From the NCBI RefSeq assembly GCF_002885955.2, contig NZ_POQS01000003.1:520208-584207 (forward strand): a DNA stretch of 64,000 nucleotides, read 5' to 3'. This DNA comes from Achromobacter pulmonis. GTDB taxonomy: Bacteria; Pseudomonadota; Gammaproteobacteria; Burkholderiales; Burkholderiaceae_B. The notes under the pieces were generated by a model, which was given only the letters and a program-made list of their open reading frames with translations, made no database searches and was not told the DNA's origin. Shown in pieces: positions 33,932-42,808 of the stretch. The position numbers and the translations under genes were made by a program. The number at the start of each line of letters is the position of its first letter. Positions within the stretch are counted from its first letter, which is position 1.

Positions 33932-34892
33932 GATGCTTGCCTCCCGCCAGCCAGCCGTACACGCCGCGCTTGCCGAACAGCACCACCAGCACCAGCACCG
34001 GGCCCAGGATCAGCATCCAGTGCTCGGTCCAGGCCGTGGCGACCTGCTCCAGCCCCAGGTATACGGCCACGCCCAGCACCGGCCCGAAGATCGAGCCCAT
34101 GCCGCCCAGGATGACCATGGCCATCAGTTCGCCGGATTTCTGCCAGGCGGCCATGTCCGGGCTGACGAAGAGCGCGTAGTTGGCCCACAGCGCGCCGGCC
34201 AGGCCGGTGCCGGCGGCCGACAGCACGAAGGCGGTGAGGCGGTAGCGCAGCGGCGCCAGGCCCAGGCCGACGCTGCGCCGCGGGTTCTGCCTGATGCTCT
34301 GCAGCGCCATGCCGAAAGGCGAATCGACGATGCGCCGGCAGGCCAGCACCCAGGCCGTCAGGAGCGCCAGGCAGACGTAGTAGAAGGTGGCGGGATGGTT
34401 CATGTCCAGCCCGGGCAGGGTGTTGCGCGCGTCGATCGACAGGCCGTCGTCGCCGCCGTAGACCATCAGGCCCACGAGGATGAAATACAGCATCTGCCCG
34501 AACGCCAGCGTGATCATGATGAACTGCACGCCCGAGGTGCGCAGCGACAGGAATCCCACCACCAGCCCGGCCAGCGCCGCGGCCGCGACGGCCAGCGGCC
34601 ACATCACCAGCGCGGCTTCGCTGCCGCTCCAGCCGAAGAGCGTATCGCCCTGGCTCATGTGAAAGCCGACGATGCCGATCACGTAGCCGCCCAGGCCGAA
34701 GAAGGCGGCGTGGCCGAAGCTGACCATGGCGCCGTAGCCCAGGATCAGGTCCAGGCTGACCGCGGCGATGGCGTAGATGAGAAAGCGGGTCATCAGGTTG
34801 ACCAGGAAGGTCTCGCCCGTGGCCGACGCGATGGCCGGCACCAGGGCGAACAGCAGGAACCCGATCGTGTTGACGATCATTTTTCGAGTCAT
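33924..34892 (-). CDS. livM: ABC transporter permease, LivM subfamily (second liv system)
   Basis: A 322-residue permease. The LivM mark DLILGYGAMVSFGHAAFFGLGGY near residues 50-70 and the coupling segment ALQSIRQNPRRSVGLGL are present. The ATG at 34892 is chosen because it gives the normal LivM length and matches the end of livH 12 bp upstream. Together with LivH it would transport the ligand of the binding protein at 35874, probably an aromatic or related acid given the operon (inference). Confidence 0.92.
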   Translation of the reverse strand: MTRKMIVNTIGFLLFALVPAIASATGETFLVNLMTRFLIYAIAAVSLDLILGYGAMVSFGHAAFFGLGGYVIGIVGFHMSQGDTLFGWSGSEAALVMWPLAVAAAALAGLVVGFLSLRTSGVQFIMITLAFGQMLYFILVGLMVYGGDDGLSIDARNTLPGLDMNHPATFYYVCLALLTAWVLACRRIVDSPFGMALQSIRQNPRRSVGLGLAPLRYRLTAFVLSAAGTGLAGALWANYALFVSPDMAAWQKSGELMAMVILGGMGSIFGPVLGVAVYLGLEQVATAWTEHWMLILGPVLVLVVLFGKRGVYGWLAGGKHHG

Positions 34893-34903
34893 GGGTATCG
34901 TTC

Positions 34904-35818
34904 CTAACGCTGGGCGGGCACCAGCCCGCGCGGCTTGAACAGCAGCACGATGGCCATCAGGATGTAGATGCTGGCCGACACCAGGCTGGAGCTGGCGGAA
35001 TCGGACAGCTCGGGCGGCAGCAGCCGCGACATCCAGAACGGGATGTAGGCGCGTCCCAGCGCGTCGGTCATGCCGATCATGAGCGAGCCCGCCAGCGCGC
35101 CGCGCACCGAGCCCACGCCGCCCACCACGATGACCACGAAGGTCGTGATCAGGATGCGTTCGCCCATGCCGATCTCCACCGCCAGCAGGGGCGCGGCCAT
35201 GACGCCGGCGAAGCCGCACAGCAGGGCGCCCAGCGTGAAGATCAGCGTGAACAGGCGCTGGATGTTCACGCCCAGCGCGTCGACCATCTCGCCGTCGTCG
35301 GCGCCGGCGCGCACCAGCATGCCGACGCGGGTGCGCGAGATCAGCAGCCACAGCCCGATCGCCACCAGCACGCCGGCGCCGATGAAGGCCAGCCGCATCA
35401 CCGGATAGTTCAGGCCCGGCAGCAGCGCCACCGACCCCGACAGGAACGGCGGGATGTCCATGAAGGGCGGGCTGCGGCCGAACAGCACCGTGACCAGCTC
35501 GTTGGTGAACAGCGTCAGGCCCAGCGTGGCCAGCACCTGGTCCAGGTGGTCGCGGCGGTACAGGTGGCGGATCACCAGCAGCTCGACCACCAGGCCGTAC
35601 AGGGCCGCGCCGGCGAGCGCGGCCAGCAGCGCCGCGGCGAACGAGCCGGTGGCGGCCGCGGCGCTGGCCGCGCAGAACGCGCCCACCATGTAGAACGAGC
35701 CGTGCGTGAGGTTGATGACGTTCATGATGCCGAACACCAGCGTCAAGCCCGCCGACAACAGGAACAGCAAGGCGCTGTATTGCAGGCCGTTCAAGACCTG
35801 CTCCAGGAACATCAGCAT
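34904..35818 (-). CDS. livH: ABC transporter permease, LivH subfamily (second liv system)
   Basis: A 304-residue permease with the LivH segment FGIMNVINLTHGSFYMVGAF near residues 30-50 and TTFVVIVVGGVGSVRGALAGSLMIGM near 230. It is separated from its binding-protein gene by a 55-bp spacer containing a perfect 24-bp palindrome at 35842-35865. Confidence 0.93.
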   Translation of the reverse strand: MLMFLEQVLNGLQYSALLFLLSAGLTLVFGIMNVINLTHGSFYMVGAFCAASAAAATGSFAAALLAALAGAALYGLVVELLVIRHLYRRDHLDQVLATLGLTLFTNELVTVLFGRSPPFMDIPPFLSGSVALLPGLNYPVMRLAFIGAGVLVAIGLWLLISRTRVGMLVRAGADDGEMVDALGVNIQRLFTLIFTLGALLCGFAGVMAAPLLAVEIGMGERILITTFVVIVVGGVGSVRGALAGSLMIGMTDALGRAYIPFWMSRLLPPELSDSASSSLVSASIYILMAIVLLFKPRGLVPAQR

Positions 35819-35841
35819 GGAAACTCCTTGTGGAGCGGGGC

Positions 35842-35865
35842 GGGGGCCGGCCGCGGCCGGCCCCC
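35842..35865. terminator. Perfect 24-bp GC palindrome between binding-protein gene and livH
   Basis: The left arm reads GGGGGCCGGCCG (35842-35853) and the right arm is its exact complement to 35865. There is no T-tract. It sits at the same operon position as the hairpin at 7778-7835 in the other liv system, fitting a processing or stabilising hairpin for the binding-protein message. Confidence 0.6.
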
Positions 35866-35873
35866 GTCCTGGC

Positions 35874-37049
35874 CTACATCTTGCATTGCGCCGCGTGCAC
35901 GTCGGTGTGGTCGCGGGCGATGACCTTGAGGTTCTTGTAGGTCAGCTTGCCGTCCGGCCCGGCTTCGATGTGCAGCAGATACCAGTCCTGGACCGGATGC
36001 TGGTTGGGCCCGAACTTGAACTTGCCGCGCACGCTGGGGAAGTCGGCGCGGCGCAGCGCGGCGCGGAAGTCGTCGGCGCGGCCGGCGACGTCGCCGTCCA
36101 CGGCCTTCAGCGCCGAGCCGATCAGGTTGGCGGTGTCGTAGGCCTGCGCGGCGTAGGCCGTGGGTGCGCGGTTGTAGGCCTTGGTGAAGGCTTCGACGAA
36201 GTGCTTGTTCTGCGGATTGTCCAGGTCGGCGCTCCACAGCGAGCTGAGGTAGAAGCCCGCGCCGGCGTTGCCGGTGGCGGCCAGCATGCGGTCGTCCATG
36301 GAGTAGATCGGCGTGATCATTTTGATCTGGCCGGCCAGTCCGGAATTGGCGAACTGCTTGGTCAGGTTGATGCCCGCGCCGCCCGGATGGAACTGGAAGA
36401 TGGCGTCGGGCTTGAGCGAGCGGATGCGCGCCAGCTCCACCGAGAAGTCGGCCTGTTCCAGCTTGGTGTAGATCTCGTCGGCGATCTCGCCCTTGTAGGT
36501 GCGCTTGAAGCCGGCTACCGCGTCGCGTCCGGCCTGGTAGTTGGGCGCCATGATGACCACCCGCTTGGCGCCCAGCTCATTGGCCGCGATGCCCGCGGTG
36601 TCGGCGTAGGAGTCGTTCTGGAAGGCCACCGAGAAGTAGTTCGGGTTGCAGGCCTTGCCGGCGTAGTTCGACGGGCCGGCGTTGAGGCTGACGTAGAAGG
36701 CGCCGGCGTTCAGCACGGTGGGGCCGACCGCCGCCATCACGTTCGAGAAATTGATGCCGGTGAACAGGCGCACGCCGCTTTGCACCATCTTGTCGGCGAT
36801 CTGCTTGGCGTTGGCGGGCTTGAGCGCATCGTCCTCCACGCGCAGGTTGACCGGCACGCCGCCCAGCTTGCCGCCGCCTTCCTTGATGGCCAGCATGAAG
36901 GCGTCGCGCTCGTCCTCGCCGATGTAGCCGGCCGGCGTGGACAGCGTGCCAATGAAGCCGATCTCCACCGGCTTGGTCTGCGCGGAGGCGGCGAACGAGG
37001 ACAGCGCCAGCGCGAGGACGGCGGCCGCGCCGCCTAAGGTCTTTTTCAT
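35874..37049 (-). CDS. Periplasmic binding protein of the second liv system
   Basis: A 391-residue protein with signal peptide (MKKTLGGAAAVLALALSSF ... ASAQ), then a type I binding fold: IGFIGTLSTPAGYIGEDERDAFMLAIKEGGG, VNLRVEDDALKPANAKQIADKM (parts of a canonical LivJ-like order). The group includes aromatic-acid receptors such as those for benzoate-type ligands as well as amino-acid receptors. Being inside a gentisate-pathway operon suggests an aromatic ligand (inference). It is 27 bp downstream of the 3-hydroxybenzoate hydroxylase-like gene. Confidence 0.9.
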   Translation of the reverse strand: MKKTLGGAAAVLALALSSFAASAQTKPVEIGFIGTLSTPAGYIGEDERDAFMLAIKEGGGKLGGVPVNLRVEDDALKPANAKQIADKMVQSGVRLFTGINFSNVMAAVGPTVLNAGAFYVSLNAGPSNYAGKACNPNYFSVAFQNDSYADTAGIAANELGAKRVVIMAPNYQAGRDAVAGFKRTYKGEIADEIYTKLEQADFSVELARIRSLKPDAIFQFHPGGAGINLTKQFANSGLAGQIKMITPIYSMDDRMLAATGNAGAGFYLSSLWSADLDNPQNKHFVEAFTKAYNRAPTAYAAQAYDTANLIGSALKAVDGDVAGRADDFRAALRRADFPSVRGKFKFGPNQHPVQDWYLLHIEAGPDGKLTYKNLKVIARDHTDVHAAQCKM

Positions 37050-37076
37050 GGTTGTCTCCTGAGTCTGTTTTTGTGT

Positions 37077-38300
37077 TTACTGCGCCGTATTCCCCGCGAG
37101 GCAGTTTTCCACTTTCCAGCCGTACAGCCACTGCAACGCGTCGTAGAACTGGGACTGGCTGCGGCCGGTCCACAGCATGTTGCGCACGGTGCGTTCGACG
37201 CCCCGCGCGTGATAGAGCCTGCCCATCTCGCGGGTGGACCACACCACGCGCGCGCTGCGCGGGATGCGGACCGACTCGTAGAGGCGGAAGGCGGCTTGCA
37301 GGTCGTGGCCACATCGGCGCACGGCCTCGCCCAGCGTCACCGCGTCCTCCAGCGCCATGCAGGCGCCCTGGGCCATGTACTGGGTCATGGGGTGGGCGGC
37401 GTCGCCCAGCAGCGTGGCGCGTCCCTGGCCCCAGCGTTCCACGGGCTCGCGGTCGGCGGTGGCCCAGCGTTTCCAGGAGGTGGGGCGGTCCAGCATCTGG
37501 CGCGGGCGCGGATGGATGCCCTCGAAGTAGGACAGCACCTCTTCCTTGCTGCCCTCGCGCACGCCCCATTGCTCCTGTTCGCGGCTGTGGAAGGTGACCA
37601 CCAGGTTGTATTGCAGCCCGCCGCGCAAGGGGTAGTGCACCAGGTGGCAGTGCGGGCCGGCCCACAGCACCGGCGCGTTGATGCGCAGCTCTTCGGGCAT
37701 GTTCTCGCGCTCGACCACGGCGCGGTAGACGACGTGGCCGGTCACGCGGGCCGGGTCGCCCACCATGTGTTCGCGGATCACGGACTTCACGCCGTCGGCG
37801 CCCACCAGCGCGTCGGCGCGGTAGCGGTTGCCTTCGGTGTCCGTCACTTCCACGCCCTTGCCGTCCTGCGACATCGCGGCGATCTGGGTGGAGGTGCGAA
37901 AGCGGATGAGCGGATTCTGCTGCACCGCCTCCAGTATCGACAGATGGATGTCGGCGCGGTGGATGACGGCGTAGGGGCCGCCGAAGCGCTCGCGGAACGC
38001 CTCGCCGGTGTCGATGCGCACCACTTCGTGGGCATCGACCGCGTCCATCATGATGATGTGGTCGGTGAACACGGCGCGTCCGCGCGCCGCCGCGCCCACG
38101 CCCAGCGCGTCCAGCGCCGCGAAGGCATTGGGGCCGAGCTGGATGCCGGCGCCGATCTCGCCGATATGGGCGGCCTGCTCCAGCAGCTGCACCGCGACGC
38201 CCTGGCGGGTCAGCGCCAGCGCGGCGGCCAGGCCGCCGATGCCGCCGCCGACGACGATGACGGATTGTCCGGTGGCTTGAGGGTTATTGCTTGCGTTCAT
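37077..38300 (-). CDS. FAD-dependent 3-hydroxybenzoate 6-monooxygenase-like enzyme
   Basis: A 407-residue class A flavoprotein monooxygenase. The N-terminal VVGGGIGGLAAALAL binds FAD, VGADGVKSVIREHM is the DG motif, and LLGDAAHPMTQYMAQGACMALEDAV is the second FAD/NADH motif. The QGACMALEDA and C-terminal GWKVEN segments resemble 3-hydroxybenzoate 6-hydroxylases and salicylate hydroxylases. The product would be gentisate, which the dioxygenase at 44843 would open. Salicylate 1- or 5-hydroxylation is an alternative. Confidence 0.82.
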   Translation of the reverse strand: MNASNNPQATGQSVIVVGGGIGGLAAALALTRQGVAVQLLEQAAHIGEIGAGIQLGPNAFAALDALGVGAAARGRAVFTDHIIMMDAVDAHEVVRIDTGEAFRERFGGPYAVIHRADIHLSILEAVQQNPLIRFRTSTQIAAMSQDGKGVEVTDTEGNRYRADALVGADGVKSVIREHMVGDPARVTGHVVYRAVVERENMPEELRINAPVLWAGPHCHLVHYPLRGGLQYNLVVTFHSREQEQWGVREGSKEEVLSYFEGIHPRPRQMLDRPTSWKRWATADREPVERWGQGRATLLGDAAHPMTQYMAQGACMALEDAVTLGEAVRRCGHDLQAAFRLYESVRIPRSARVVWSTREMGRLYHARGVERTVRNMLWTGRSQSQFYDALQWLYGWKVENCLAGNTAQ

Positions 38301-38318
38301 GTTCGGCTTGCGCTCCGT

Positions 38319-39671
38319 TCAGTCCTGGCCGCCCAGGAAGGCGCCTTGCTGCCGCAGCTGGGCCTGCAGGGCGGAAATGGATATATCGGCCGGCGCGACG
38401 CCGGCGCGCAGCGCCATCGCCGCGGCGGTGCCCGCCGCTTCGCCCATCACGAAACAGCTGCCGCTCACGCGCGCGGCGGATTGGCCTTCGTGCGTCATGG
38501 ACGCGCAGCGCCCGGCCACCAGCACGTTGTCCGCCACGTCCGGGCCGGGGCGCGGCACCAGCATGCGAAACGGCAGCTGGTTGTAGCCGCGCGATTGCGG
38601 AATGGGCGGCCACAGCCACTGCACGTCGCCGGCGGTATGCATTTCCAGCGGCCAGCCGTTGACGCCGATGCTGTCCTCGAAGTCGGCGCAGCCCAGCACG
38701 TCGTCCTTGCTCAGCACCGCGGCGCCCACGAGCCGGCGCGTTTCGCGGATGCCGAGCTGGGGCGCGATGTCCAGCACATAGGCCTGCTCGAAGCCGGGCA
38801 CTTTGGCGCGCAGGAACGCGAGGTACTGCACGATCTGGCGACGGCCTTCCAGCTCGCCGGCCGACAGCGAGTCGGCGTCGGTGCCGTCGGCCGCGCTGCC
38901 GTCGGCGTTGGCCAGCTGGGTGACGTTGACGCGCCATTCGTAGTCGTGCTTTTGCGGCCGCACGATGGCGCCGCGGCGCGGAAACGTGAACTCGCCGCTG
39001 GCGGCGGCCTGGTCCATCAGCTGCGGAATGGTTTTCCACGCCTCCTGGGCGCGCGCGCCGTCCACGTTGCCGACCTTGAACATCAGCGTGGGATAAAGCA
39101 TGCGGCCGCGCTCATCGCCCTTTTCGAGAGGCAGGCCGGCCCAGCGCGCGATCTCGGCGTCGCCGGAGCAATCGATGAAGATGCGGGCCCGTACCGCGCA
39201 GCGCCCCGACTTGGTTTCCAGGAACAGCGCATTGGCCCGCCCGTCCTCGCCGCGCGACAGCCCCGTGGCCAGGGCATGGAACAGCACCTGCGCGCCGCTG
39301 GCCTGGACCATGTCGTCGGCGGCGCATTTGAAGGCCGAGATGTCGTAGGCCTGGGCGTGGATCTTGCCGAGGATGAGATGCGGGTGGTTCAGGCCGTCCA
39401 TGGCGCGCATGCGGTCGAGCAGCTCGTCGGTCATGCCGTGCACGACCTGGCGGATGTCGCCGCGGACATTGGCGTGCAGCCCGCAGAAATTCGACACGCC
39501 GGCGGCCGTACCCATGCCGCCGAGAAATCCGTAGCGCTCCGCCAGCAGCACGCGGGCGCCGTTGCGCGCCGCGCTGGCGGCGGCCAGCAGGCCGGCCGGT
39601 CCGCCGCCCAGCACGACGACGTCGAATTCGCCGTACAGCGGGGTCTGGCGGGCGGGTTCGGTGATGACCAT
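38319..39671 (-). CDS. FAD-dependent oxidoreductase, PF12831-type
   Basis: A 450-residue flavoprotein. The N-terminal FDVVVLGGGPAGLLAAASAARNGARV is an FAD-binding Rossmann site. The body includes GGMGTAAGVSNFCG, IFIDCSGDAEIARWAG and near the C terminus NVLVAGRCASMTHEGQSAARVSGSC, the arrangement of the FAD-dependent oxidoreductase group that includes many poorly characterised catabolic enzymes. It starts with GGAGAACC upstream. Its step in the aromatic pathway is not evident; side-chain dehydrogenation of an aromatic precursor is possible but unproven. Confidence 0.82.
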   Translation of the reverse strand: MVITEPARQTPLYGEFDVVVLGGGPAGLLAAASAARNGARVLLAERYGFLGGMGTAAGVSNFCGLHANVRGDIRQVVHGMTDELLDRMRAMDGLNHPHLILGKIHAQAYDISAFKCAADDMVQASGAQVLFHALATGLSRGEDGRANALFLETKSGRCAVRARIFIDCSGDAEIARWAGLPLEKGDERGRMLYPTLMFKVGNVDGARAQEAWKTIPQLMDQAAASGEFTFPRRGAIVRPQKHDYEWRVNVTQLANADGSAADGTDADSLSAGELEGRRQIVQYLAFLRAKVPGFEQAYVLDIAPQLGIRETRRLVGAAVLSKDDVLGCADFEDSIGVNGWPLEMHTAGDVQWLWPPIPQSRGYNQLPFRMLVPRPGPDVADNVLVAGRCASMTHEGQSAARVSGSCFVMGEAAGTAAAMALRAGVAPADISISALQAQLRQQGAFLGGQD

Positions 39672-39710
39672 CTGGTTCTCCTTGCGGGGGCCGGCGGCGC
39701 GTCCGTCGCC

Positions 39711-40724
39711 TTACTGCGCCTTGATGCCGAGCTTGCGGATCAGCGGCGCCCAGCGATTGAGCTCATCGTCCATATAGGCGCGGAATTCGGCCGGCGTGTC
39801 GCCCACCGGGTCCATGAACTGGGCCTGCAGCCGCTTGGCGACTTCGGGGTCGCGCACTGCCTGGATCAGGGCGTCGGACAGCTTCTTGCGCACGTCGGCG
39901 GGCGCCCTGGACGAGATCACGAAACCGATCCACGCCGAGCCTTCGATGTCCGGCACGCCGGCCTCGGCCAGCGTCGGGATGTCGGGCAGCAGGGCCGAGC
40001 GTTTGGAGGAGGTGACGGCCAGCGCCTTCAGGCGGCCGTCCTTCACCATGGGCATGACGGCGATGGGCGGCAGCGCGGCGAATTGCGTATCGCCCGACAG
40101 CAGCGAACTGAGCGCGGCCGGCGAGGACGGATAGGGAACGTGGGTGGCGCGCGCGCCGATTTGCTGCAGCATCAGCTCCACGGCCAGGTGCGAAACCGTG
40201 CCCGCGCCCGGCGACGGAAAGTTGTACTTGTCGGGGTTCTGCTTGAGCGCCTGCAGCAGCTGGCCCACGCTGCCGATGCCGGCCGCGGCGGGCACCACCA
40301 GCACGTTGGGCTGGTGCACCGCCAGCGTGAGCGGCGACAGGTCGGTGGCCGGCGCGTAGGGCAGCTTGTCGAAAAGCAGCGTGTTGTTGACCAGCGGCCC
40401 CGTGATGGACACGCCGAAGGTGTAGCCGTCGGGCTTGGCGTTGGCGATGGCGTAGGTGCCGATGTTGCCGCTGGCGCCCGGCTTGTTCTCGATGACGATG
40501 GCCTGGCCCAGAATGGCGCCGGCCTTCTCGCCGACGATGCGGGCCACCTGGTCGGGGCTGGAGCCCGGGCCGAACGGCACGATGGCCTTGAGCGGCTGGG
40601 CCGGCCAGGTTTGCGCATGCGCCGCGGCCAGCGGCGCCAGGGCGGCAAGCGCCAGCGCCAGCGCGCGGCGGGCGATGCGGCGCACGGGCAGGGCGGGGGC
40701 GGCCGGCGTCGAGAACTCAGGCAT
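39711..40724 (-). CDS. Bug-family substrate-binding protein
   Basis: A 337-residue Bug protein. A charged N-terminal segment (PVRRIARRALALALAALAPL) precedes a signal cleavage near AAHAQ. The mature part has AIVPFGPGSSPDQVARIVGEKAG and VIENKPGASGNIGTY, typical of the family. Its first codons overlap the chorismate-mutase-like gene by 8 bp. It probably captures an acid processed by this operon. Confidence 0.9.
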   Translation of the reverse strand: MPEFSTPAAPALPVRRIARRALALALAALAPLAAAHAQTWPAQPLKAIVPFGPGSSPDQVARIVGEKAGAILGQAIVIENKPGASGNIGTYAIANAKPDGYTFGVSITGPLVNNTLLFDKLPYAPATDLSPLTLAVHQPNVLVVPAAAGIGSVGQLLQALKQNPDKYNFPSPGAGTVSHLAVELMLQQIGARATHVPYPSSPAALSSLLSGDTQFAALPPIAVMPMVKDGRLKALAVTSSKRSALLPDIPTLAEAGVPDIEGSAWIGFVISSRAPADVRKKLSDALIQAVRDPEVAKRLQAQFMDPVGDTPAEFRAYMDDELNRWAPLIRKLGIKAQ

Positions 40725-41103
40725 GGGTGTCTCCTCCCAGGTCTTGCATGGTGTCGAAGTACGTCTGCTCGTTGGCGATGAAGGCGGCGACCATCGCGCG
40801 GTAGGTGGCGTCGACCACCTGTTCCAGATTGGCGAAGCCCCGGTTGTGCGTCACGGCCAGCCGCCGCGCCTTGTCGTAGACCTGGGCCTGGCGGGCTGGC
40901 GCGCTGACCTGGAAGGCGTCGCGCTTGAAGCGCGCGGCGTCCTTGACGTACATGGCGCGTTCGGCGATCAGCTTCACGATCTCCTCGTCCAGCCGGTCGA
41001 TGTTGGCGCGCACCTCGGCCAGCGTGGCGCACAGCGGCCGGTAGGCGGGATCGGTGTAGGCGCGCAGCGGCACGCCCTGGGCGTCGGGTTCCCGGTTCGT
41101 CAC
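40717..41103 (-). CDS. Chorismate mutase / PchB-like isochorismate-pyruvate lyase family protein
   Basis: A 128-residue all-helical AroQ-type protein. Aligned by eye with PchB, the catalytic Arg14, Arg31 and Lys42 correspond to Arg32, Arg49 and Lys60 (LAEVRANIDRLDEEIV; AERAMYVKDAARFK), and an acidic/amide pair at Glu112-Gln113 falls near PchB Gln90. PchB removes pyruvate from isochorismate to give salicylate and also has weak mutase activity. The start is GTG at 41103, overlapping the isomerase stop by 4 bp (GTGA). An aromatic-amino-acid role is unlikely in a degradative operon; the real substrate is unknown. Confidence 0.82.
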   Translation of the reverse strand: MTNREPDAQGVPLRAYTDPAYRPLCATLAEVRANIDRLDEEIVKLIAERAMYVKDAARFKRDAFQVSAPARQAQVYDKARRLAVTHNRGFANLEQVVDATYRAMVAAFIANEQTYFDTMQDLGGDTHA

Positions 41104-41738
41104 TGGATGTAGTCCGGTTGGCGCGCCGGCGCGGCCTGCTGGAAGGCCGGGTGCGCGTTGCAGTGTTCGTGGACGCGCAGCACGCGCGGGTAGGGCGACA
41201 GGTCGCAGCCCATGCGCTGGGCGTTCGCCACCTGCGGCACCAGGCAGCAGTCGGCCAGCGTCGGCGCGTCGCCGAAGCAGTACGCGCCGTGGCCGTGGCG
41301 GGCCAGAAGCGCCTCCACGGCGCCCAGGCCTTCGGCGATCCAGTGCCGGTACCAGTCGTTCCTCTGCTCCTCGGTTGCGCCCAGCACGTCCTTCAGATAG
41401 CGCAGGATGCGCATATTGTTGACTGGATGGATGTCGCAGGAGATGGCGTCGGACAGCTCCAGCACGCGCGCGCGCTGCACGGTGTCGGCCGGGATCAGGC
41501 GCGGCTCGGGATGCGTGGCGTCCAGGTAGTCGATGATGGCCAGCGACTGCGACAGCCGGAACTCGCCGTCGACCAGCAGCGGCACGCCGGCCGAAGGATT
41601 CAGGGCCACGTAGTCGGCGCCGCGCTGTTCCAGCTTGCGCAGGTTCACGGCCAGGTAGTCATAGGGCAGCCCCTTGAGCGCCAGCGCGATGCGCACGCGG
41701 TAGGAGGTGGAGCTGTTGAAGAAGCTGTGGAGTTGCAT
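41100..41738 (-). CDS. nagL: Maleylpyruvate isomerase (zeta-class GST fold)
   Basis: A 212-residue GST-fold enzyme with the zeta-class glutathione site SSTSYRVRIALALKG (9-23), GVPLLVDGE and SQSLAIIDYLD. In zeta-class proteins this site isomerises maleylpyruvate or maleylacetoacetate with glutathione. In this operon, next to gentisate dioxygenase and a FAH-type hydrolase, maleylpyruvate isomerase (NagL-type) is the best reading; maleylacetoacetate isomerase (MaiA) is the close alternative. It leads directly into the chorismate-mutase-like gene. Confidence 0.88.
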   Translation of the reverse strand: MQLHSFFNSSTSYRVRIALALKGLPYDYLAVNLRKLEQRGADYVALNPSAGVPLLVDGEFRLSQSLAIIDYLDATHPEPRLIPADTVQRARVLELSDAISCDIHPVNNMRILRYLKDVLGATEEQRNDWYRHWIAEGLGAVEALLARHGHGAYCFGDAPTLADCCLVPQVANAQRMGCDLSPYPRVLRVHEHCNAHPAFQQAAPARQPDYIQ

Positions 41739-41790
41739 GGGATGGGTAGGGTCGAGTGGGTGGTCCGTGGAGGGATAGGGGCCGGCGCCG

Positions 41791-42759
41791 CTATTGCGCG
41801 GTGATTCCGGTTCGGGCGACGACGTCGTCCCAGCGTTTGGCGTCGCGGGCGATCAGGGCGCCGAACTCGGCCGGGGTCGAGGTGGCGGGGACCATGCCCT
41901 GCGCATCGAATGCGGCGGCGGTGGCCGGTGTCTTGAGGATGCCGTTGATCTCGCGGTTCATGCGGTCGAGGATGGCCGCCGGCGTGCCCCGGGGCGCCAG
42001 CACGCCGTACCACATGTCCACGTCCGCGCCTTGCAGGCCGGCCTCGGTCAGGGTGGGCGTGTCGGGCAGCTGCGGCAGGCGCCTGGGGCTGCCGGTGGCG
42101 ATCACTTTGAGCTTCCCGGCCTGTACCTGCGGCAGCGCCACGTGCACCGGCAGGAACATATAGTCCAGCCGGCCGCCGAGCATGTCGGTGACCGCGCCCG
42201 AGGTGCCTTTGTAGGGGACGTGCAGCATGGCGGCGCCGGTGCGGTCCAGGAACAGCGCCATCGACAGGTGATGGGGCGTGCCCACGCCCGGCGTTCCGTA
42301 GCTGAGCTTGCCGGGCGCGGCCTTGGCTGCCTGGACCACGTCGGCAACCGTGTTGGCGGGATTGGAAGGATGCGTCACCAGCAGCAGGGAGCCCCAGGAT
42401 GTCAGGCCCACGGGCGCGAAATCCTTCAGCGGGTCGAACCGCAGCTTGCCCTTGTAGAGGCTGCTGTTCATGACGAACGTGTTCACCGTCACCAGGAAGG
42501 TGTAGCCGTCGGGGGCGGCGCGCGCCGCTTTTTCGGTGCCGATGTTGCCGCTGGCGCCCGCCAGGTTTTCGACCACGACCGGCTGGCCCAGCGTCCGCGG
42601 CAGGCTGGCGGCCAGCTGGCGGGCGATCAGGTCGATGCCGGTGCCCGGCGTGAAGGGCACGATCAGCGTGACCGGGCGCTCAGGCCAGGATGCGGCGTGG
42701 CCGGCGGCGCAGCCGAAAGCGAATGCCGCCGTGGCCAGGATGCGTATGAGCTTGCGCAT
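41791..42759 (-). CDS. Bug-family substrate-binding protein
   Basis: A 322-residue Bug protein with a clean signal peptide (MRKLIRILATAAFAFGCAAG, cleavage near HAA) and the family motifs LIVPFTPGTGIDLIARQLA and VVVENLAGASGNIGTEKAA. It is the second Bug gene of the operon, between the PhzS-like monooxygenase and the isomerase gene. No tctAB genes are nearby. Confidence 0.9.
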   Translation of the reverse strand: MRKLIRILATAAFAFGCAAGHAASWPERPVTLIVPFTPGTGIDLIARQLAASLPRTLGQPVVVENLAGASGNIGTEKAARAAPDGYTFLVTVNTFVMNSSLYKGKLRFDPLKDFAPVGLTSWGSLLLVTHPSNPANTVADVVQAAKAAPGKLSYGTPGVGTPHHLSMALFLDRTGAAMLHVPYKGTSGAVTDMLGGRLDYMFLPVHVALPQVQAGKLKVIATGSPRRLPQLPDTPTLTEAGLQGADVDMWYGVLAPRGTPAAILDRMNREINGILKTPATAAAFDAQGMVPATSTPAEFGALIARDAKRWDDVVARTGITAQ

Positions 42760-42808
42760 GGTTCGTCTCCATTCTTTCGGCCGGTCGGGCGCCGGCTTGG
42801 GGCGCGTA

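Noticed and set aside
37071-40781. Long plus-strand frame across the gentisate operon
   Set aside because: Same antisense effect; it crosses several real genes and their spacers.
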